A DNA stretch of 64,000 nucleotides from Azospirillaceae bacterium. GTDB taxonomy: Bacteria; Pseudomonadota; Alphaproteobacteria; Azospirillales; Azospirillaceae. Position numbers and translations under genes: made by a program. The DNA lies in contig JARLIO010000075.1 of NCBI GenBank assembly GCA_031291675.1, positions 1 through 64,000 of the forward strand, written 5' to 3'. The notes under the pieces were generated by a model. The model worked only from the letters and a program-made list of their open reading frames with translations, was not told where the DNA came from and did no database searches. Shown piece by piece: positions 44,044 to 52,627 of this stretch (position 1 is its first letter; each line of letters starts with the position of its first letter).

Positions 44044-45279
44044 TTGAGCGACCAGGCCAGAAGCCCCACCCCGCCCTTTCTGGTACGACACGAGACGCCC
44101 GGCGACGCCGTGTTGACCCGTCTGAGCGCCGATTTCGCGGCCGGGGCTGCGGAACTCGACCGCAGCGGCACCTTCCCTTTCGCCAATATCGCGACGCTGC
44201 ACCGTCACGGGCTCATTTCCCAGGTTGCGCCGGTCGCCCTTGGCGGCGCCGGGGCCGACCTCGCCAGCGCCCGGCGTATCATCACCGCCGTTGCCCGCGG
44301 CGAGCCGGCGACCGCGCTGATCCTGGCCATGACCTGGCTTCAGCACCGCCAGTTTGCCCGCCCCGGCTGCCGCTGGCCCAGCGCCCTGCAGGCCGAGATC
44401 GTGCACAGCGCCATCACCGACGGCGCCCTGATCAACACCCTGCGTGTCGAACCGGAACTGGGCTCGCCGGCGCGCGGCGGCTTGCCCGCGACCCTGGCCA
44501 GCCGCCACGGTGATCGCTGGCGCCTCAGGGGCCGCAAGCTCTACAGCACCGGCTGTCCCGGGCTGCGCTGGCTCGTGGTCTGGGCCCGCACCGATGAACC
44601 GGAACCCCGCGTCGGCAACTTCCTGGTGCCGCGGTCCGGTCCGGACACCCCCGGGATCCGCATCGTCGAAAGCTGGAATCATCTCGGCCTGCGGGCCTCG
44701 GCCAGCCATGACGTCATCCTCGACGACGTTGAAATCCCGCTTGATCACGCCGTCGATATTCGTGCCCCGGGCGCATGGGCCACCGCCGCGGCCAGCCAGA
44801 TCGACAGCGACGGCAATGCCGACCAACAGACCTGGATGATCGTGCTGCTGGGCAGCCTGTATGACGCCATCGCCCAAACCGCGCGCGATTGGCTGGTCGG
44901 TTTCCTGCGCCACCGCAGCCCGACCAGCCTGGGCGCTCCGCTTGCCACCCTGCCCCGGGTCCAGGAAGCCCTGGGGGAGATCGAGGCCCTGCTACACACC
45001 AACCGTGTTTTGCTCGATCATCCCACCGGCGAACCCGGGCTGATCAAATACACCGTGATGGCCAACGCCATCCGCGCCGTGGAACGTGCCCTGCATCTGA
45101 CCGGAAATCACGGCCTCAGCCGTGTCAATCCGCTGGAGCGGCACTATCGCGACGTCTTGTGCGGGCGGATCCATACGCCCCAGGATGATACGATCCTGAT
45201 CAACGCCGGACGCGCGGCGCTGGGCCCCGCGGCGCTGCCCCCGGCCTCCACCGGCGCCCCGGAAAGCCTGAAGCCATGA
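44044..45279 (+). CDS. Acyl-CoA-dehydrogenase-fold flavoprotein (SfnB/DszC-like)
   Basis: This is a flavin-dependent oxidoreductase with the acyl-CoA dehydrogenase fold (L-H-R-H-G-L-I, A-S-A-S-H-D-V-I-L-D-D-V-E-I-P at the middle/C-terminal junction, then a helical bundle). In sulfur clusters such proteins act as monooxygenases on organosulfur compounds. The start is TTG 44044: GGGAG lies six bases before it and no ATG is well placed; the longer frame starts in AT-rich promoter DNA. It overlaps the dioxygenase start by four bases (ATGA). The exact substrate is unknown. Confidence 0.82.
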   Translation: MSDQARSPTPPFLVRHETPGDAVLTRLSADFAAGAAELDRSGTFPFANIATLHRHGLISQVAPVALGGAGADLASARRIITAVARGEPATALILAMTWLQHRQFARPGCRWPSALQAEIVHSAITDGALINTLRVEPELGSPARGGLPATLASRHGDRWRLRGRKLYSTGCPGLRWLVVWARTDEPEPRVGNFLVPRSGPDTPGIRIVESWNHLGLRASASHDVILDDVEIPLDHAVDIRAPGAWATAAASQIDSDGNADQQTWMIVLLGSLYDAIAQTARDWLVGFLRHRSPTSLGAPLATLPRVQEALGEIEALLHTNRVLLDHPTGEPGLIKYTVMANAIRAVERALHLTGNHGLSRVNPLERHYRDVLCGRIHTPQDDTILINAGRAALGPAALPPASTGAPESLKP

Positions 45280-45872
45280 CCTTCACCCCCTTGAGGGATT
45301 TCGTGACCGGATTGACCGCGCTGATCGACCAGGCAGCGGACGAACCGCGCATTCTTGCCGAGGGCGGGGCATTGCTGGCCGCCCTTGTCGCCCACGACGG
45401 CTGGCTGCCCGCGACCCATTCCCGGCCCGATCCGGCCTTTTATCAGCAATACCTGCTTTACGCCGATCCGGCGCAACGCTTCTCGGTGGTCAGCTTCGTC
45501 TGGGGGCCGGGGCAGCAGACACCGATCCACGATCACACCGTCTGGGGCCTGATCGGCATGCTCCGCGGCGCCGAAGACGCGCAGTCATTTTCCCTCGCCC
45601 CGGACGGCCGGCCCCTGGCCTCGGGGCCGCCGGTACGCCTGATTCCGGGGCAGGTCGCGGCGGTGTCGCCGCGCATCGGCGACATCCATCGCGTCAGCAA
45701 CGCCCAGGACGACGCGGTCTCGATCAGCATCCACGTCTATGGCGCCAATATCGGAACGGTGCGGCGTTCGGTGTTGACCGAGGACGGCGTGCGCAAACCC
45801 TTCGTTTCAGGCTACGGCGACGCCCCCATCCCCGATCTCCGGGGTCCCTCCAAGGAACACCGCCCAACATGA
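45276..45872 (+). CDS. Cupin thiol dioxygenase (cysteine/3-mercaptopropionate dioxygenase-like)
   Basis: This non-haem iron enzyme of the cysteine dioxygenase family would convert a thiol to a sulfinate with O2. The iron ligands are visible as H85 and H87 in T-P-I-H-D-H-T-V-W-G and H138 in I-G-D-I-H-R-V. The P-I-H-D-H-T-V-W-G form is typical of bacterial relatives that prefer 3-mercaptopropionate over cysteine. Length 198 aa. ATGA overlaps on both sides couple it tightly to its neighbours, so it works in the same pathway. Confidence 0.88.
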   Translation: MTFTPLRDFVTGLTALIDQAADEPRILAEGGALLAALVAHDGWLPATHSRPDPAFYQQYLLYADPAQRFSVVSFVWGPGQQTPIHDHTVWGLIGMLRGAEDAQSFSLAPDGRPLASGPPVRLIPGQVAAVSPRIGDIHRVSNAQDDAVSISIHVYGANIGTVRRSVLTEDGVRKPFVSGYGDAPIPDLRGPSKEHRPT

Positions 45873-47437
45873 CCCTGGCCTATGCCCATATCCGCGCCCT
45901 GCTGCTCGCCCGGCAGGAAATCGCCCTGATTGACGTCCGCGAGGAAGATCGCTTCGCCCAGGCACACCCGCTGTGGGCGGCGAATTTCCCGTTATCGCGG
46001 CTCGAACTTGAGGCTTGGCGCCGCATCCCGCGCCGCGATACGCTGATCGTGGTCTATGGTGAGGATCGCACCGCGCGGGCCATCGCTACGCTGACCCGCC
46101 TGGGCTACACCAGTGTTCATGAGCTCGACGGCGGTCTCGACGGCTGGCGCGCGGCCGGCGGCGAACTGTTCCGCGACGTCAACGTCCCGAGCAAGGCCTT
46201 TGGTGAATATGTTGAAGCCCACCGCCATACCCCATCCCTCGACGCCACCGCGGTCAAGGAACTGATCGACCGGGACCCGGGCCTCGTCGTGCTCGATGTC
46301 CGACGCTTCGACGAATATCAGACCATGACCCTGCCGGGGTCCGTCAGCGTTCCCGGTGCCGAACTGGTGTTGCGCGCCCGCCAGCTGGCCCCCAACCCCG
46401 GCACCCGGATCATCGTCCATTGTGCCGGTCGCACCCGCAGCATCATCGGCACCCAATCCCTGATCAATGCCGGCCTGCCCAACCCGATCGCAGCGTTGCG
46501 CAATGGCACCATCGGCTGGGTCCTCGCCGGCCACACTTTGGAACAGGGCGCGTCCCGCCGTTTTCCCGCCGATCTCCCCGAAACCGTGCGCGCCATCGCG
46601 CAGGTCGATGCCCGGCAGGTCGCGGCGCGGGCCGGCGTATCACGGATCGCCGCCAGCGCGCTCGACCGCTTGGCCGAGGCCGGCCGCACCCTCTATCGCT
46701 TCGATGTTCGCAGCCCCGAGGAATTCGCGGCCGGCCACCTCCCCGGCTTCACCAATGTCCCCGGCGGCCAACTGGTCCAGGAATCTGACCACGACGCCCC
46801 GGTGCGCGGCGCCCGGCTTGTGCTGGCGGATGATGACGGCGTGCGCGCCGACATGACCGCATCCTGGCTGGCACAAATGGGGTGGGAGGTCCAGGTCGTC
46901 GACCCGGTCGACCCGGCTTATCGCACTGTGACGGGCCCGGCGGCTCCGCCCCAACCGCTTCCGCCGGCCGTGCCGTTGACCACCGCCACGGCCCTGGCCG
47001 CACGCCTTGAGGCCGGGGAGGCGGTGCAGATCCTGGACGTCACCGGCAGCGCCAATTACGTCAGGCGCCATATTCCCGGCGCCTGGTTCACGGTGCGGGC
47101 GGACCTGGCCGCGGCCGTGCGCCAGGTGCCCGCGGCAGAGCTTTATGTCCTGACCTGCGGCACGAGCCTGTTGGCCCGGTTCGCCGCCGCGGATCTGCGC
47201 GACGTGACGGATACCCCGGTCATGGTGCTGGAGGGCGGCACGGCAGCCTGGGTCGCGGCGGGACTGCCGGTCCAAGAGGGCGAGAGCTACCTGGCCTCAC
47301 CGCGCATCGACCGCTACCGCCGCCCCTATGAAGGCACCGACAACAACGCCGCGGCGATGCAGGCCTATCTTGACTGGGAATTCGGTCTGGTCGAGCAACT
47401 CGCACGAGACGGTACCCACAATTTTACTGTGATCTGA
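45869..47437 (+). CDS. Four-domain rhodanese-like sulfurtransferase
   Basis: Four consecutive rhodanese domains fill 522 residues (about 1-100, 115-225, 245-340, 370-475). Only the second and fourth have an active-site cysteine: C185 in V-H-C-A-G-R-T-R and C430 in L-T-C-G-T-S-L-L-A-R. In the first the loop is Y-G-E-D-R, and in the third A-D-D-D-G-V-R. This alternation of active and inactive domains suggests two fused tandem rhodaneses. It would move sulfane sulfur or handle sulfite/thiosulfate from the upstream dioxygenase. Last gene of the coupled operon; the window shows a GC hairpin after it. Confidence 0.92.
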   Translation: MTLAYAHIRALLLARQEIALIDVREEDRFAQAHPLWAANFPLSRLELEAWRRIPRRDTLIVVYGEDRTARAIATLTRLGYTSVHELDGGLDGWRAAGGELFRDVNVPSKAFGEYVEAHRHTPSLDATAVKELIDRDPGLVVLDVRRFDEYQTMTLPGSVSVPGAELVLRARQLAPNPGTRIIVHCAGRTRSIIGTQSLINAGLPNPIAALRNGTIGWVLAGHTLEQGASRRFPADLPETVRAIAQVDARQVAARAGVSRIAASALDRLAEAGRTLYRFDVRSPEEFAAGHLPGFTNVPGGQLVQESDHDAPVRGARLVLADDDGVRADMTASWLAQMGWEVQVVDPVDPAYRTVTGPAAPPQPLPPAVPLTTATALAARLEAGEAVQILDVTGSANYVRRHIPGAWFTVRADLAAAVRQVPAAELYVLTCGTSLLARFAAADLRDVTDTPVMVLEGGTAAWVAAGLPVQEGESYLASPRIDRYRRPYEGTDNNAAAMQAYLDWEFGLVEQLARDGTHNFTVI

Positions 47438-47458
47438 CGCCGTTGCCGCGACGCAGTC

Positions 47459-47481
47459 GGGCGGGCCCCGAAGACCCGCCC
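47459..47481. terminator. Hairpin between convergent rhodanese and ompA genes
   Basis: GGGCGGG (47459-47465) and CCCGCCC (47475-47481) form a 7-bp GC stem between two convergent genes. No T-run follows on either strand. Confidence 0.5.
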
Positions 47482-47516
47482 GCCCTGAAGGTATCAGTTC
47501 GCCGTTCGCATCAATG

Positions 47517-48578
47517 TTACGGGAACACGATCTCGACCCGCCGGTTTGACGGTTCGCGGACGCCGTCGGCGGTCGCGACCAGCGGATGCAGTTTGCCAAC
47601 CCCGGTCGCGGCGATCTCCGATGCCGGGATGCCCAAGCGGACGAACTCACCCTTGACCGCGTCGGCACGCCGGATCGACAGCGCCAAATTGTAGCGTTGG
47701 GTGCCCACGGTATCGGTATGTCCGGTCACCTCGATCCGCGATGCACCGCCCCGCTTGGCGTTGTCGGCCGCGTCATTGATGATGTGACGGGCCTGCGGGG
47801 TCAGGATCGACTTGTCGAAGTCAAAGAAGACGAGATAGTTGCGCGTGGTCTGTACCGGTGCCGGGGTCGCGGCAGCGACCGGCTCGGCAACGGGAACCAT
47901 CTCCGGCGCCGGGGCCGGCGGTGCGCCAAAGCTATAGCGCAGCCCCACCATGATGATGTTGTTGGAGTATTCGGCTTTCGCCCGACCCCCGCCGACGACG
48001 TCGAACTTCGGATCCTGCGTGCCGAGATAGCGGTAGTCGAGGGTTGCGGCCAGGTTGGGCGCAACGTTATCAAGAGCATAGGAGACACCGGCAATGCCCT
48101 GATAGGCGAACACGGTATCGGTGCCGTTGAGCGAGCTGCCGGCCGGCGTCGGCTGGATATGGTGCGCATTCAAGGTGGCGCCACCGACGCCAGCCCCGAT
48201 ATAGGGCGTGAACGCCGTCCCGGTCGGGATGTCATAGTAGAGGTTCAGCATATAGATCAGCGCACGGGTACTGCCACCGCCCTTGTCGCCCCCTGCGAAG
48301 CCCGTGGTCTTATCGACGGCATTGTCCAGATAGCCAAGCTCCAAGCCGGTACGCAGGCCATTATCGAACCCGTAGCCAACTTCGCCGCTGGCGCCATAGC
48401 CAGGCTGATATTTCAGGTCCTCGTGACCGGAACCGGGAATATGCACTTTGGCAGTGTCGGCAAAACCAACGCCGCCAGCCCCACCAATATAGAAGCCATC
48501 GGCGCGTTGGGCCATGGCCGAACCCGGCAGAACCGCGGTCAGCGCCGCACCCACCAGCACCTTGTAGTAGAACTTCAT
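47517..48578 (-). CDS. ompA: OmpA-family outer-membrane protein
   Basis: A signal peptide (residues 1-23, ending A-M-A-Q) is followed by an eight-strand beta-barrel domain (starts G-F-Y-I-G-G-A-G-G-V-G-F, aromatic strand ends, final V-G-L-R-Y-S-F). A Pro/Ala linker and a C-terminal OmpA/peptidoglycan-binding domain complete it (V-F-F-D-F-D-K-S, V-T-G-H-T-D-T-V-G, R-R-A-D-A-V, N-R-R-V-E-I). I start at ATG 48578 (M-K-F-Y-Y-K). Its upstream region has a FixJ-like box with a correctly placed -10, linking it to the stress gene set downstream in the window. Confidence 0.95.
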   Translation of the reverse strand: MKFYYKVLVGAALTAVLPGSAMAQRADGFYIGGAGGVGFADTAKVHIPGSGHEDLKYQPGYGASGEVGYGFDNGLRTGLELGYLDNAVDKTTGFAGGDKGGGSTRALIYMLNLYYDIPTGTAFTPYIGAGVGGATLNAHHIQPTPAGSSLNGTDTVFAYQGIAGVSYALDNVAPNLAATLDYRYLGTQDPKFDVVGGGRAKAEYSNNIIMVGLRYSFGAPPAPAPEMVPVAEPVAAATPAPVQTTRNYLVFFDFDKSILTPQARHIINDAADNAKRGGASRIEVTGHTDTVGTQRYNLALSIRRADAVKGEFVRLGIPASEIAATGVGKLHPLVATADGVREPSNRRVEIVFP

Positions 48579-48709
48579 AACATATTTCCCTTTTTGATAA
48601 AGGCTCGCCATCCTGAACACGGAACCACGGGGGAGCATTACGCTTCTCCCCTTCGGTTTTGCGGCGGGACGACGGCTTGATCGGATGGCCTGACGTGGGA
48701 CCGAAGGAA

Positions 48710-48757
48710 AGCATAGCGCCCGACAAGGCAGCCCCGGCAGGCTCGGAAACTACCTAC
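48710..48757 (-). promoter_or_regulatory. FixJ-like box promoter of ompA
   Basis: On the minus strand GTAGGTAGTTTCCGAG (complement of 48742-48757) is followed after 27 bases by the -10 hexamer TATGCT (complement of 48710-48715). This matches eight other promoters in the window. Confidence 0.7.
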
Positions 48758-48808
48758 TGACTTCCGATCACAACATTTGCATTCGCCGAACTATTTACAA
48801 GAGCCCTC

Positions 48809-48854
48809 TAGGTATTTCCCGATGGTATCGCTAGAGACCACAAGATCCTATTAT
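48809..48854 (+). promoter_or_regulatory. FixJ-like box promoter of the glycine-zipper lipoprotein
   Basis: TAGGTATTTCCCGA (48809-48822) is followed after 26 bases by TATTAT (48849-48854). The box is a variant of the common form but keeps TAGGTA, TTCC and CCGA and the exact spacing. Confidence 0.6.
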
Positions 48855-48958
48855 AGCATCCTGTCGATTTCCCATTGATGCCGACTGAAAGCGAAAGCGG
48901 CGATTTCGCCCTGGCGCCGATGGAGAAACCATCATGCACATGTCCTTGGAGAAAGTTT

Positions 48959-49201
48959 ATGAACCGAATCATCCTCACCACCTCCCTGTCACTCCTGATC
49001 CTCGGTCTGGGCGCCTGCGGCAACTCCACCGGTGATCGTGCCGTGAGCGGTGCCGGGATCGGTGCCGGTGTCGGTGCCGTCGGCGGCCTGATGCTCGGGG
49101 CGCCGCTTGAGGGTGCTGCCATCGGGGCCGGCGTCGGGGCCGGGGCCGGGGCGCTCACCGACAAGAGTCAAATCGATCTGGGTAAGCCGATCTGGCGCTG
49201 A
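48959..49201 (+). CDS. Small glycine-zipper lipoprotein (OsmB-like)
   Basis: An 80-residue lipoprotein. The signal sequence ends in the lipobox L-G-A-C (L-I-L-G-L-G-A-C-G-N). The mature part is a Gly/Ala zipper (G-A-G-I-G-A-G-V-G-A-V-G-G-L) repeated as G-A-A-I-G-A-G-V-G-A-G-A-G, as in OsmB and SlyB-type proteins that insert in membranes. ATG 48959 has GGAGA upstream. It is expressed from a FixJ-like box promoter. Probable role: envelope stress. Confidence 0.85.
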   Translation: MNRIILTTSLSLLILGLGACGNSTGDRAVSGAGIGAGVGAVGGLMLGAPLEGAAIGAGVGAGAGALTDKSQIDLGKPIWR

Positions 49202-49308
49202 TTTTCCCGGCAGGGCCGGTCGGCGATCGCGCTACACCCGATCAGAGCGCCGTCGCTTCCCGCCCCGTGGTATGAACCAGGACTCACGTGATCCCGTCCT
49301 GGCAAACC

Positions 49309-49332
49309 CCAACGCGTTGCCAAACGCGTTGG
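49309..49332 (+). terminator. Hairpin after the glycine-zipper gene
   Basis: CCAACGCGTT (49309-49318) and AACGCGTTGG (49323-49332) form a perfect 10-bp stem with loop GCCA, about 110 bases after the stop codon. There is no T-run. Confidence 0.4.
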
Positions 49333-49474
49333 CCCAACCCGAGCGTGACGAAATAACAGCCCGCGATGCGCTTGACGGATCGCGGGTTGGCGATCCGCGG
49401 CGATCATGAGCGGTGCAACCACGGACAGAGATGCGCATCCGCGCGATGGGCACCGCCCCGTCTGAAGGCGATCA

Positions 49475-49696
49475 TCAGGGCATGGTTTGATGTGTCGTCG
49501 TTGTGGTCGTCGAATAGGAATTCGGCGGTGGTGGTGTCATCGGATCGGGTTCCGGGACAGACTGTGTCGTGGTCCTCTGCTCGATCGTGGTCGTCCTGGT
49601 CCCCCTGTCCGGGCCCATACAACCGGCAATCAAGGCAGTACCGGCCAATAGCGTGATGACCGTCAGGAAGCGAAGGCTCGATGTCGTACTGGTCAT
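49475..49696 (-). CDS. Small Thr-rich lipoprotein
   Basis: A 73-residue lipoprotein with lipobox I-A-G-C at about residue 26 and a low-complexity Thr/Pro mature part (T-T-T-I-E-Q-R-T-T-T-Q, P-P-P-P-N-S-Y-S-T-T-T-T-T-T). No family is recognised. It has a FixJ-like box promoter, so it belongs with the envelope stress set. Confidence 0.7.
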   Translation of the reverse strand: MTSTTSSLRFLTVITLLAGTALIAGCMGPDRGTRTTTIEQRTTTQSVPEPDPMTPPPPNSYSTTTTTTHQTMP

Positions 49697-49785
49697 GGCG
49701 TGACTCCGATCTCATGATGATTTGTGCCCGTCAGCCATGATTTCGTTGTCTCGACGTTCACGACTTCCCTTCAGGGCCTCGGTGC

Positions 49786-49833
49786 AGAATAGCGCGGATC
49801 GCCGGTACCGCCACAGGATCGGAAACTACCTAC
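49786..49833 (-). promoter_or_regulatory. FixJ-like box promoter of the Thr-rich lipoprotein
   Basis: On the minus strand GTAGGTAGTTTCCGAT (complement of 49818-49833) is followed after 27 bases by TATTCT (complement of 49786-49791). The gene starts about 90 bases further on. Confidence 0.7.
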
Positions 49834-49983
49834 GCGCACAATCGGACGGAAGTTGCCATCGGAAGGGCTCCCGTCATCGCGTGGGATCACGATCCTATTC
49901 TGACAAGAGCGGCGGCACGCCTTGAACGGGACGGCCTGACAGCAGTATCCGATGGCACCCTTCCCCGCCATGACACAGGGGAC

Positions 49984-50865
49984 TCATTGAAACTGCCATT
50001 CGTAGCCCACGTCCCGGCGCCTGACCCGGCCCGCGGAGGTGGACGGAAAGTGCGACGAGCAGAACAGGGCGTCATGGTCCGCGGCATAATCCAAAGCCCA
50101 GCGCCGGGACCGCAGTGTTTTGTCCCGTTCGGGATCGAAAACCGAGAAAAGCCCGGGATCGGCGACCTGCACCGGATGATGCAGGACGTCGCCCGAAAAG
50201 ACCGCGTATTCGCCCTGGCTTTCCAGGATGATCGTGGCGTGATTCCCCGTGTGCCCCGGCGTCGGATGGAACGAGAATCCGGCGATGACCTCCTGCCCCG
50301 TGACAGCGATCATTTCCGCCAGCCCCGCTTCAATCACCGGGGTGACGCTGTCGATCTGGACCTGAAAGCTGGTTCGATTGCGTTCGCTGTGGTTCACGGG
50401 ATCGGTGAAAAACAGATATTCCTGGCGCGAAAACAGATAGCGGGCCTTGGGGAAGGTCGGCACCCAGACGCCGTTTTCGAGCCAGGTATTCCACCCGGTG
50501 TGATCGACATGCAGATGCGTGCTCAGCACATAATCGACATCGTCGGGCGCGACGCCGGCTTCGGCCAGGTGCCGGAGAAATGGTGTTTCCAGTCGATGGA
50601 AGTAGGGGGCGTAAGGCCGCTCCTTGTGATTGCCCACCGCGGTATCGACCAGGATCGTGCGACCACGGTCGCGGATCAGCCAGCCATGAACATGGAGCGG
50701 CAGATGGTTGCCGTCCGCGGTGACCGTATCGGGCAGGAGGGGCAACCGGCTGGCATGGCGCTCCGCCCAGGCCGGGAAAAGCATGGAAGGCGTGAAGTTG
50801 CCGAGCGTGAGCTCGTCGATTCGGGAGATTTCGGCGGATCCCACCCGATAGGTCTTTGCGTGCAT
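49984..50865 (-). CDS. Metallo-beta-lactamase-fold hydrolase
   Basis: This zinc hydrolase of the MBL superfamily has the signature S-T-H-L-H-V-D-H-T-G-W and downstream ligands P-G-H-T-G-N-H, F-S-G-D-V and a final S-S-H-F. It resembles AttM/quorum-quenching-lactonase-like and AHL-lactonase-related enzymes of similar length (293 aa), but the substrate cannot be deduced. I start at ATG 50865, nine bases after AGGAGG. It is divergent from a LysR regulator that probably controls it. Confidence 0.9.
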   Translation of the reverse strand: MHAKTYRVGSAEISRIDELTLGNFTPSMLFPAWAERHASRLPLLPDTVTADGNHLPLHVHGWLIRDRGRTILVDTAVGNHKERPYAPYFHRLETPFLRHLAEAGVAPDDVDYVLSTHLHVDHTGWNTWLENGVWVPTFPKARYLFSRQEYLFFTDPVNHSERNRTSFQVQIDSVTPVIEAGLAEMIAVTGQEVIAGFSFHPTPGHTGNHATIILESQGEYAVFSGDVLHHPVQVADPGLFSVFDPERDKTLRSRRWALDYAADHDALFCSSHFPSTSAGRVRRRDVGYEWQFQ

Positions 50866-50961
50866 CGTTACGTTCCTCCTTGCCTCGGGGCGCAGGATGC
50901 ACGTCTGATCCAGGCTCGGCAACGGGCTGGAATTGACAAAACTTGTGACTGGGAGTCATTA
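50866..50961. promoter_or_regulatory. Divergent promoter MBL hydrolase / LysR
   Basis: These 96 bases include TTGACA (about 50934-50939) and the inverted repeat TGACT-GGG-AGTCA (50946-50958) just before the LysR start, a plausible operator. Confidence 0.4.
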
Positions 50962-51876
50962 ATGTGGATGGGCGAGATCGCCGAGCTGAACACCTTCCTC
51001 GCCGTCGCCCGGGAGGGCAGCTTCTCGCGCGCGGCGGCTCAACTGGGCGTCACGCCCTCGGGCGTCAGCCAGTCCATCCGCCGACTGGAGCGCCGGCTGG
51101 ATGTTCGCCTGTTCGTTCGCACGACACGGAGCGTTACGCTGACCAGCGCCGGCGAAGCCCTGGCAAGCCACATCGCCCCGGCATTCGAGCGGCTGGCACG
51201 CGCGGAACAGATTGCTTCCATCGCCGGCGGAACAATGTCAGGCTGCGTCCGTATCAATGTTCCGACCGTCGCCATGGAACTGCTGATCGCACCGATCCTT
51301 GCGTCGTTCCGCAGTCAGCACCGCGCGGTACGGCTTGAGATCACGATCGAAGACCGCCTGATCGACATGGTCGCCGGCCGCTTCGATGCGGTAATCCGGA
51401 GAGGCAACCTCCTTGAGCAGGATATGTTCGCCCGCCGTCTCTCCGATGATGATCGGTTGATCCTGGTCGCCGCCCCGGCTTATCTCGATCGCGGCCGCCC
51501 GTTGGCGACAGCCGGTGAACTCCTGCATCACGAGCGGATCGTCGTCCGGCGGCCGCGCTCCGGTGCGCTTTCGCCCTGGCGCCTGCAACGCGGCGCCGAG
51601 CATGTCGAGATCCGTGCCGCCGCCGCGATTACCGCATTCGACGCCGCGGCCGCGCGCCAATGCGCCGTGTCGGGACTGGGGATCGCCTGCTTGGCGGCTC
51701 AGTTCGTCTCCGGCCATTTGGCGCGAGGCGAACTCATCCACCTGATCCCGGAATGGGGCTGGTCACTGCCCGGTTTCCACCTGATGTACGCTCACGCCCA
51801 CGGCCTTGCCCCCGTTCTTGAAGCACTGCGCGCAGCGATCATCAAACGCGGTCAAATGCCGGAATCGGCGCCATAA
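50962..51876 (+). CDS. LysR-family transcriptional regulator
   Basis: The HTH is in residues 5-65: F-L-A-V-A-R-E-G-S-F-S-R-A-A-A and G-V-T-P-S-G-V-S-Q-S-I-R-R-L-E. An effector domain follows with D-A-V-I-R-R-G, as in the group that represses or activates dehydrogenase and hydrolase genes. ATG 50962 (M-W-M-G-E) lies six bases after GGGAG. It is divergent from the MBL hydrolase gene, the likely target. Confidence 0.92.
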   Translation: MWMGEIAELNTFLAVAREGSFSRAAAQLGVTPSGVSQSIRRLERRLDVRLFVRTTRSVTLTSAGEALASHIAPAFERLARAEQIASIAGGTMSGCVRINVPTVAMELLIAPILASFRSQHRAVRLEITIEDRLIDMVAGRFDAVIRRGNLLEQDMFARRLSDDDRLILVAAPAYLDRGRPLATAGELLHHERIVVRRPRSGALSPWRLQRGAEHVEIRAAAAITAFDAAAARQCAVSGLGIACLAAQFVSGHLARGELIHLIPEWGWSLPGFHLMYAHAHGLAPVLEALRAAIIKRGQMPESAP

Positions 51877-52018
51877 GCGGACCGCCGAGCAACGGGATTC
51901 AGGCGAGACCGTTGTCGGCCAGCGCGCCAACCGGCGAAGAGATCGCGATGCCGCGGGGATCATCGTCCACGGCCCCGGTCATCAAACCGGTGCGGGTCAG
52001 ATCACAGCGGGCCGCCCG

Positions 52019-52189
52019 TCACGGCGCCGCGATGTCCTTGATCGACCCGACCAGATTCTGGGCTTTGCCCTCGGCCTGCTCGGCCTTGCCGTCGGCTTGC
52101 AACTTGGCATCACCGACAAGCTTGCCGACGGCCTCCTTGATCGAGCCTTTGATCTGTTTTCCGGCGCCAATGATACGGTTCTTGTCCAT
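52019..52189 (-). CDS. CsbD-family stress protein
   Basis: A 56-residue protein M-D-K-N-R-I-I-G-A-G-K-Q-I-K-G-S, followed by K-E-A-V-G-K-L-V-G-D and a Lys/Ala/Gly-rich helix ending N-L-V-G-S-I-K-D. This is the CsbD signature of small hydrophilic stress-induced proteins of unknown biochemical role. AGAAGG lies just before the ATG. It is the last of three small genes (DUF3309, entericidin, csbD) on one strand, probably one transcript from the FixJ-like promoter at 52713-52759. Confidence 0.9.
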   Translation of the reverse strand: MDKNRIIGAGKQIKGSIKEAVGKLVGDAKLQADGKAEQAEGKAQNLVGSIKDIAAP

Positions 52190-52253
52190 CGCCTTCTGTC
52201 TCTTCTGTTAAAAGTGGCCGCATTCCGCTGAGATCAACCGCTTGTGGCGCCGT

Positions 52254-52388
52254 TCAAGGGGCCGCCTTGTCGGCGCTCTTTTCAATGGTTGACCCGGTCT
52301 TCGAGATATCCTCGCCGACGCCCGCGGTGGTGTGACAGGCGCCCAGTGCCAACAACAGGAAAACCAACAGGATGTGTTTCCGAGGCAT
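52254..52388 (-). CDS. Entericidin-family small lipoprotein
   Basis: A 44-residue lipoprotein with lipobox A-L-G-A-C (L-L-L-A-L-G-A-C-H-T-T) and the typical mature sequence G-V-G-E-D-I-S-K-T-G-S-T-I-E-K-S-A-D. Entericidins form a toxin/antidote pair in enterics and are stress-induced lipoproteins elsewhere; only one copy is here. ATG 52388 (M-P-R-K-H) is chosen because the signal sequence starts there. Confidence 0.92.
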   Translation of the reverse strand: MPRKHILLVFLLLALGACHTTAGVGEDISKTGSTIEKSADKAAP

Positions 52389-52468
52389 GGTTCCGACCTT
52401 TCTTTCAAAGTTGCGGCCGCTCCGGCGGGTTGGCAACCGATCCACAGATTACGCGATGGCGTACCGGA

Positions 52469-52627
52469 CTAAATCCGGCCCGCCACGATCAAAATGATGA
52501 CAACGATGAGGACGACGCCGAGGCCACTGCTCGGATAGTACCCCCAGCCCATGCTGTGCGGCCAGCGCGGCAGCGCGCCGATCAAGAACAACACCAGGAG
52601 GATGATCAGGATAGACCCGATACTCAT
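52469..52627 (-). CDS. DUF3309-family small membrane protein
   Basis: A 52-residue protein with two hydrophobic helices: M-S-I-G-S-I-L-I-I-L-L-V-L-F-L-I-G-A-L-P, a short loop W-P-H-S-M-G-W-G-Y-Y-P-S-S-G, and V-V-L-I-V-V-I-I-L-I-V-A. This is the DUF3309 pattern (first helix, G-A-L-P-x-W-P, G-Y-x-P-S-G). Function unknown; it is common among stress-induced alphaproteobacterial genes. First gene after a FixJ-like promoter. Confidence 0.9.
   Translation of the reverse strand: MSIGSILIILLVLFLIGALPRWPHSMGWGYYPSSGLGVVLIVVIILIVAGRI

Larger units (their letters stand above)
48579..48958. other. Divergent intergenic region ompA / glycine-zipper lipoprotein
   Basis: These 380 bases hold no gene I can support. 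They contain two back-to-back copies of the FixJ-like promoter, one for each flanking gene. Confidence 0.6.
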
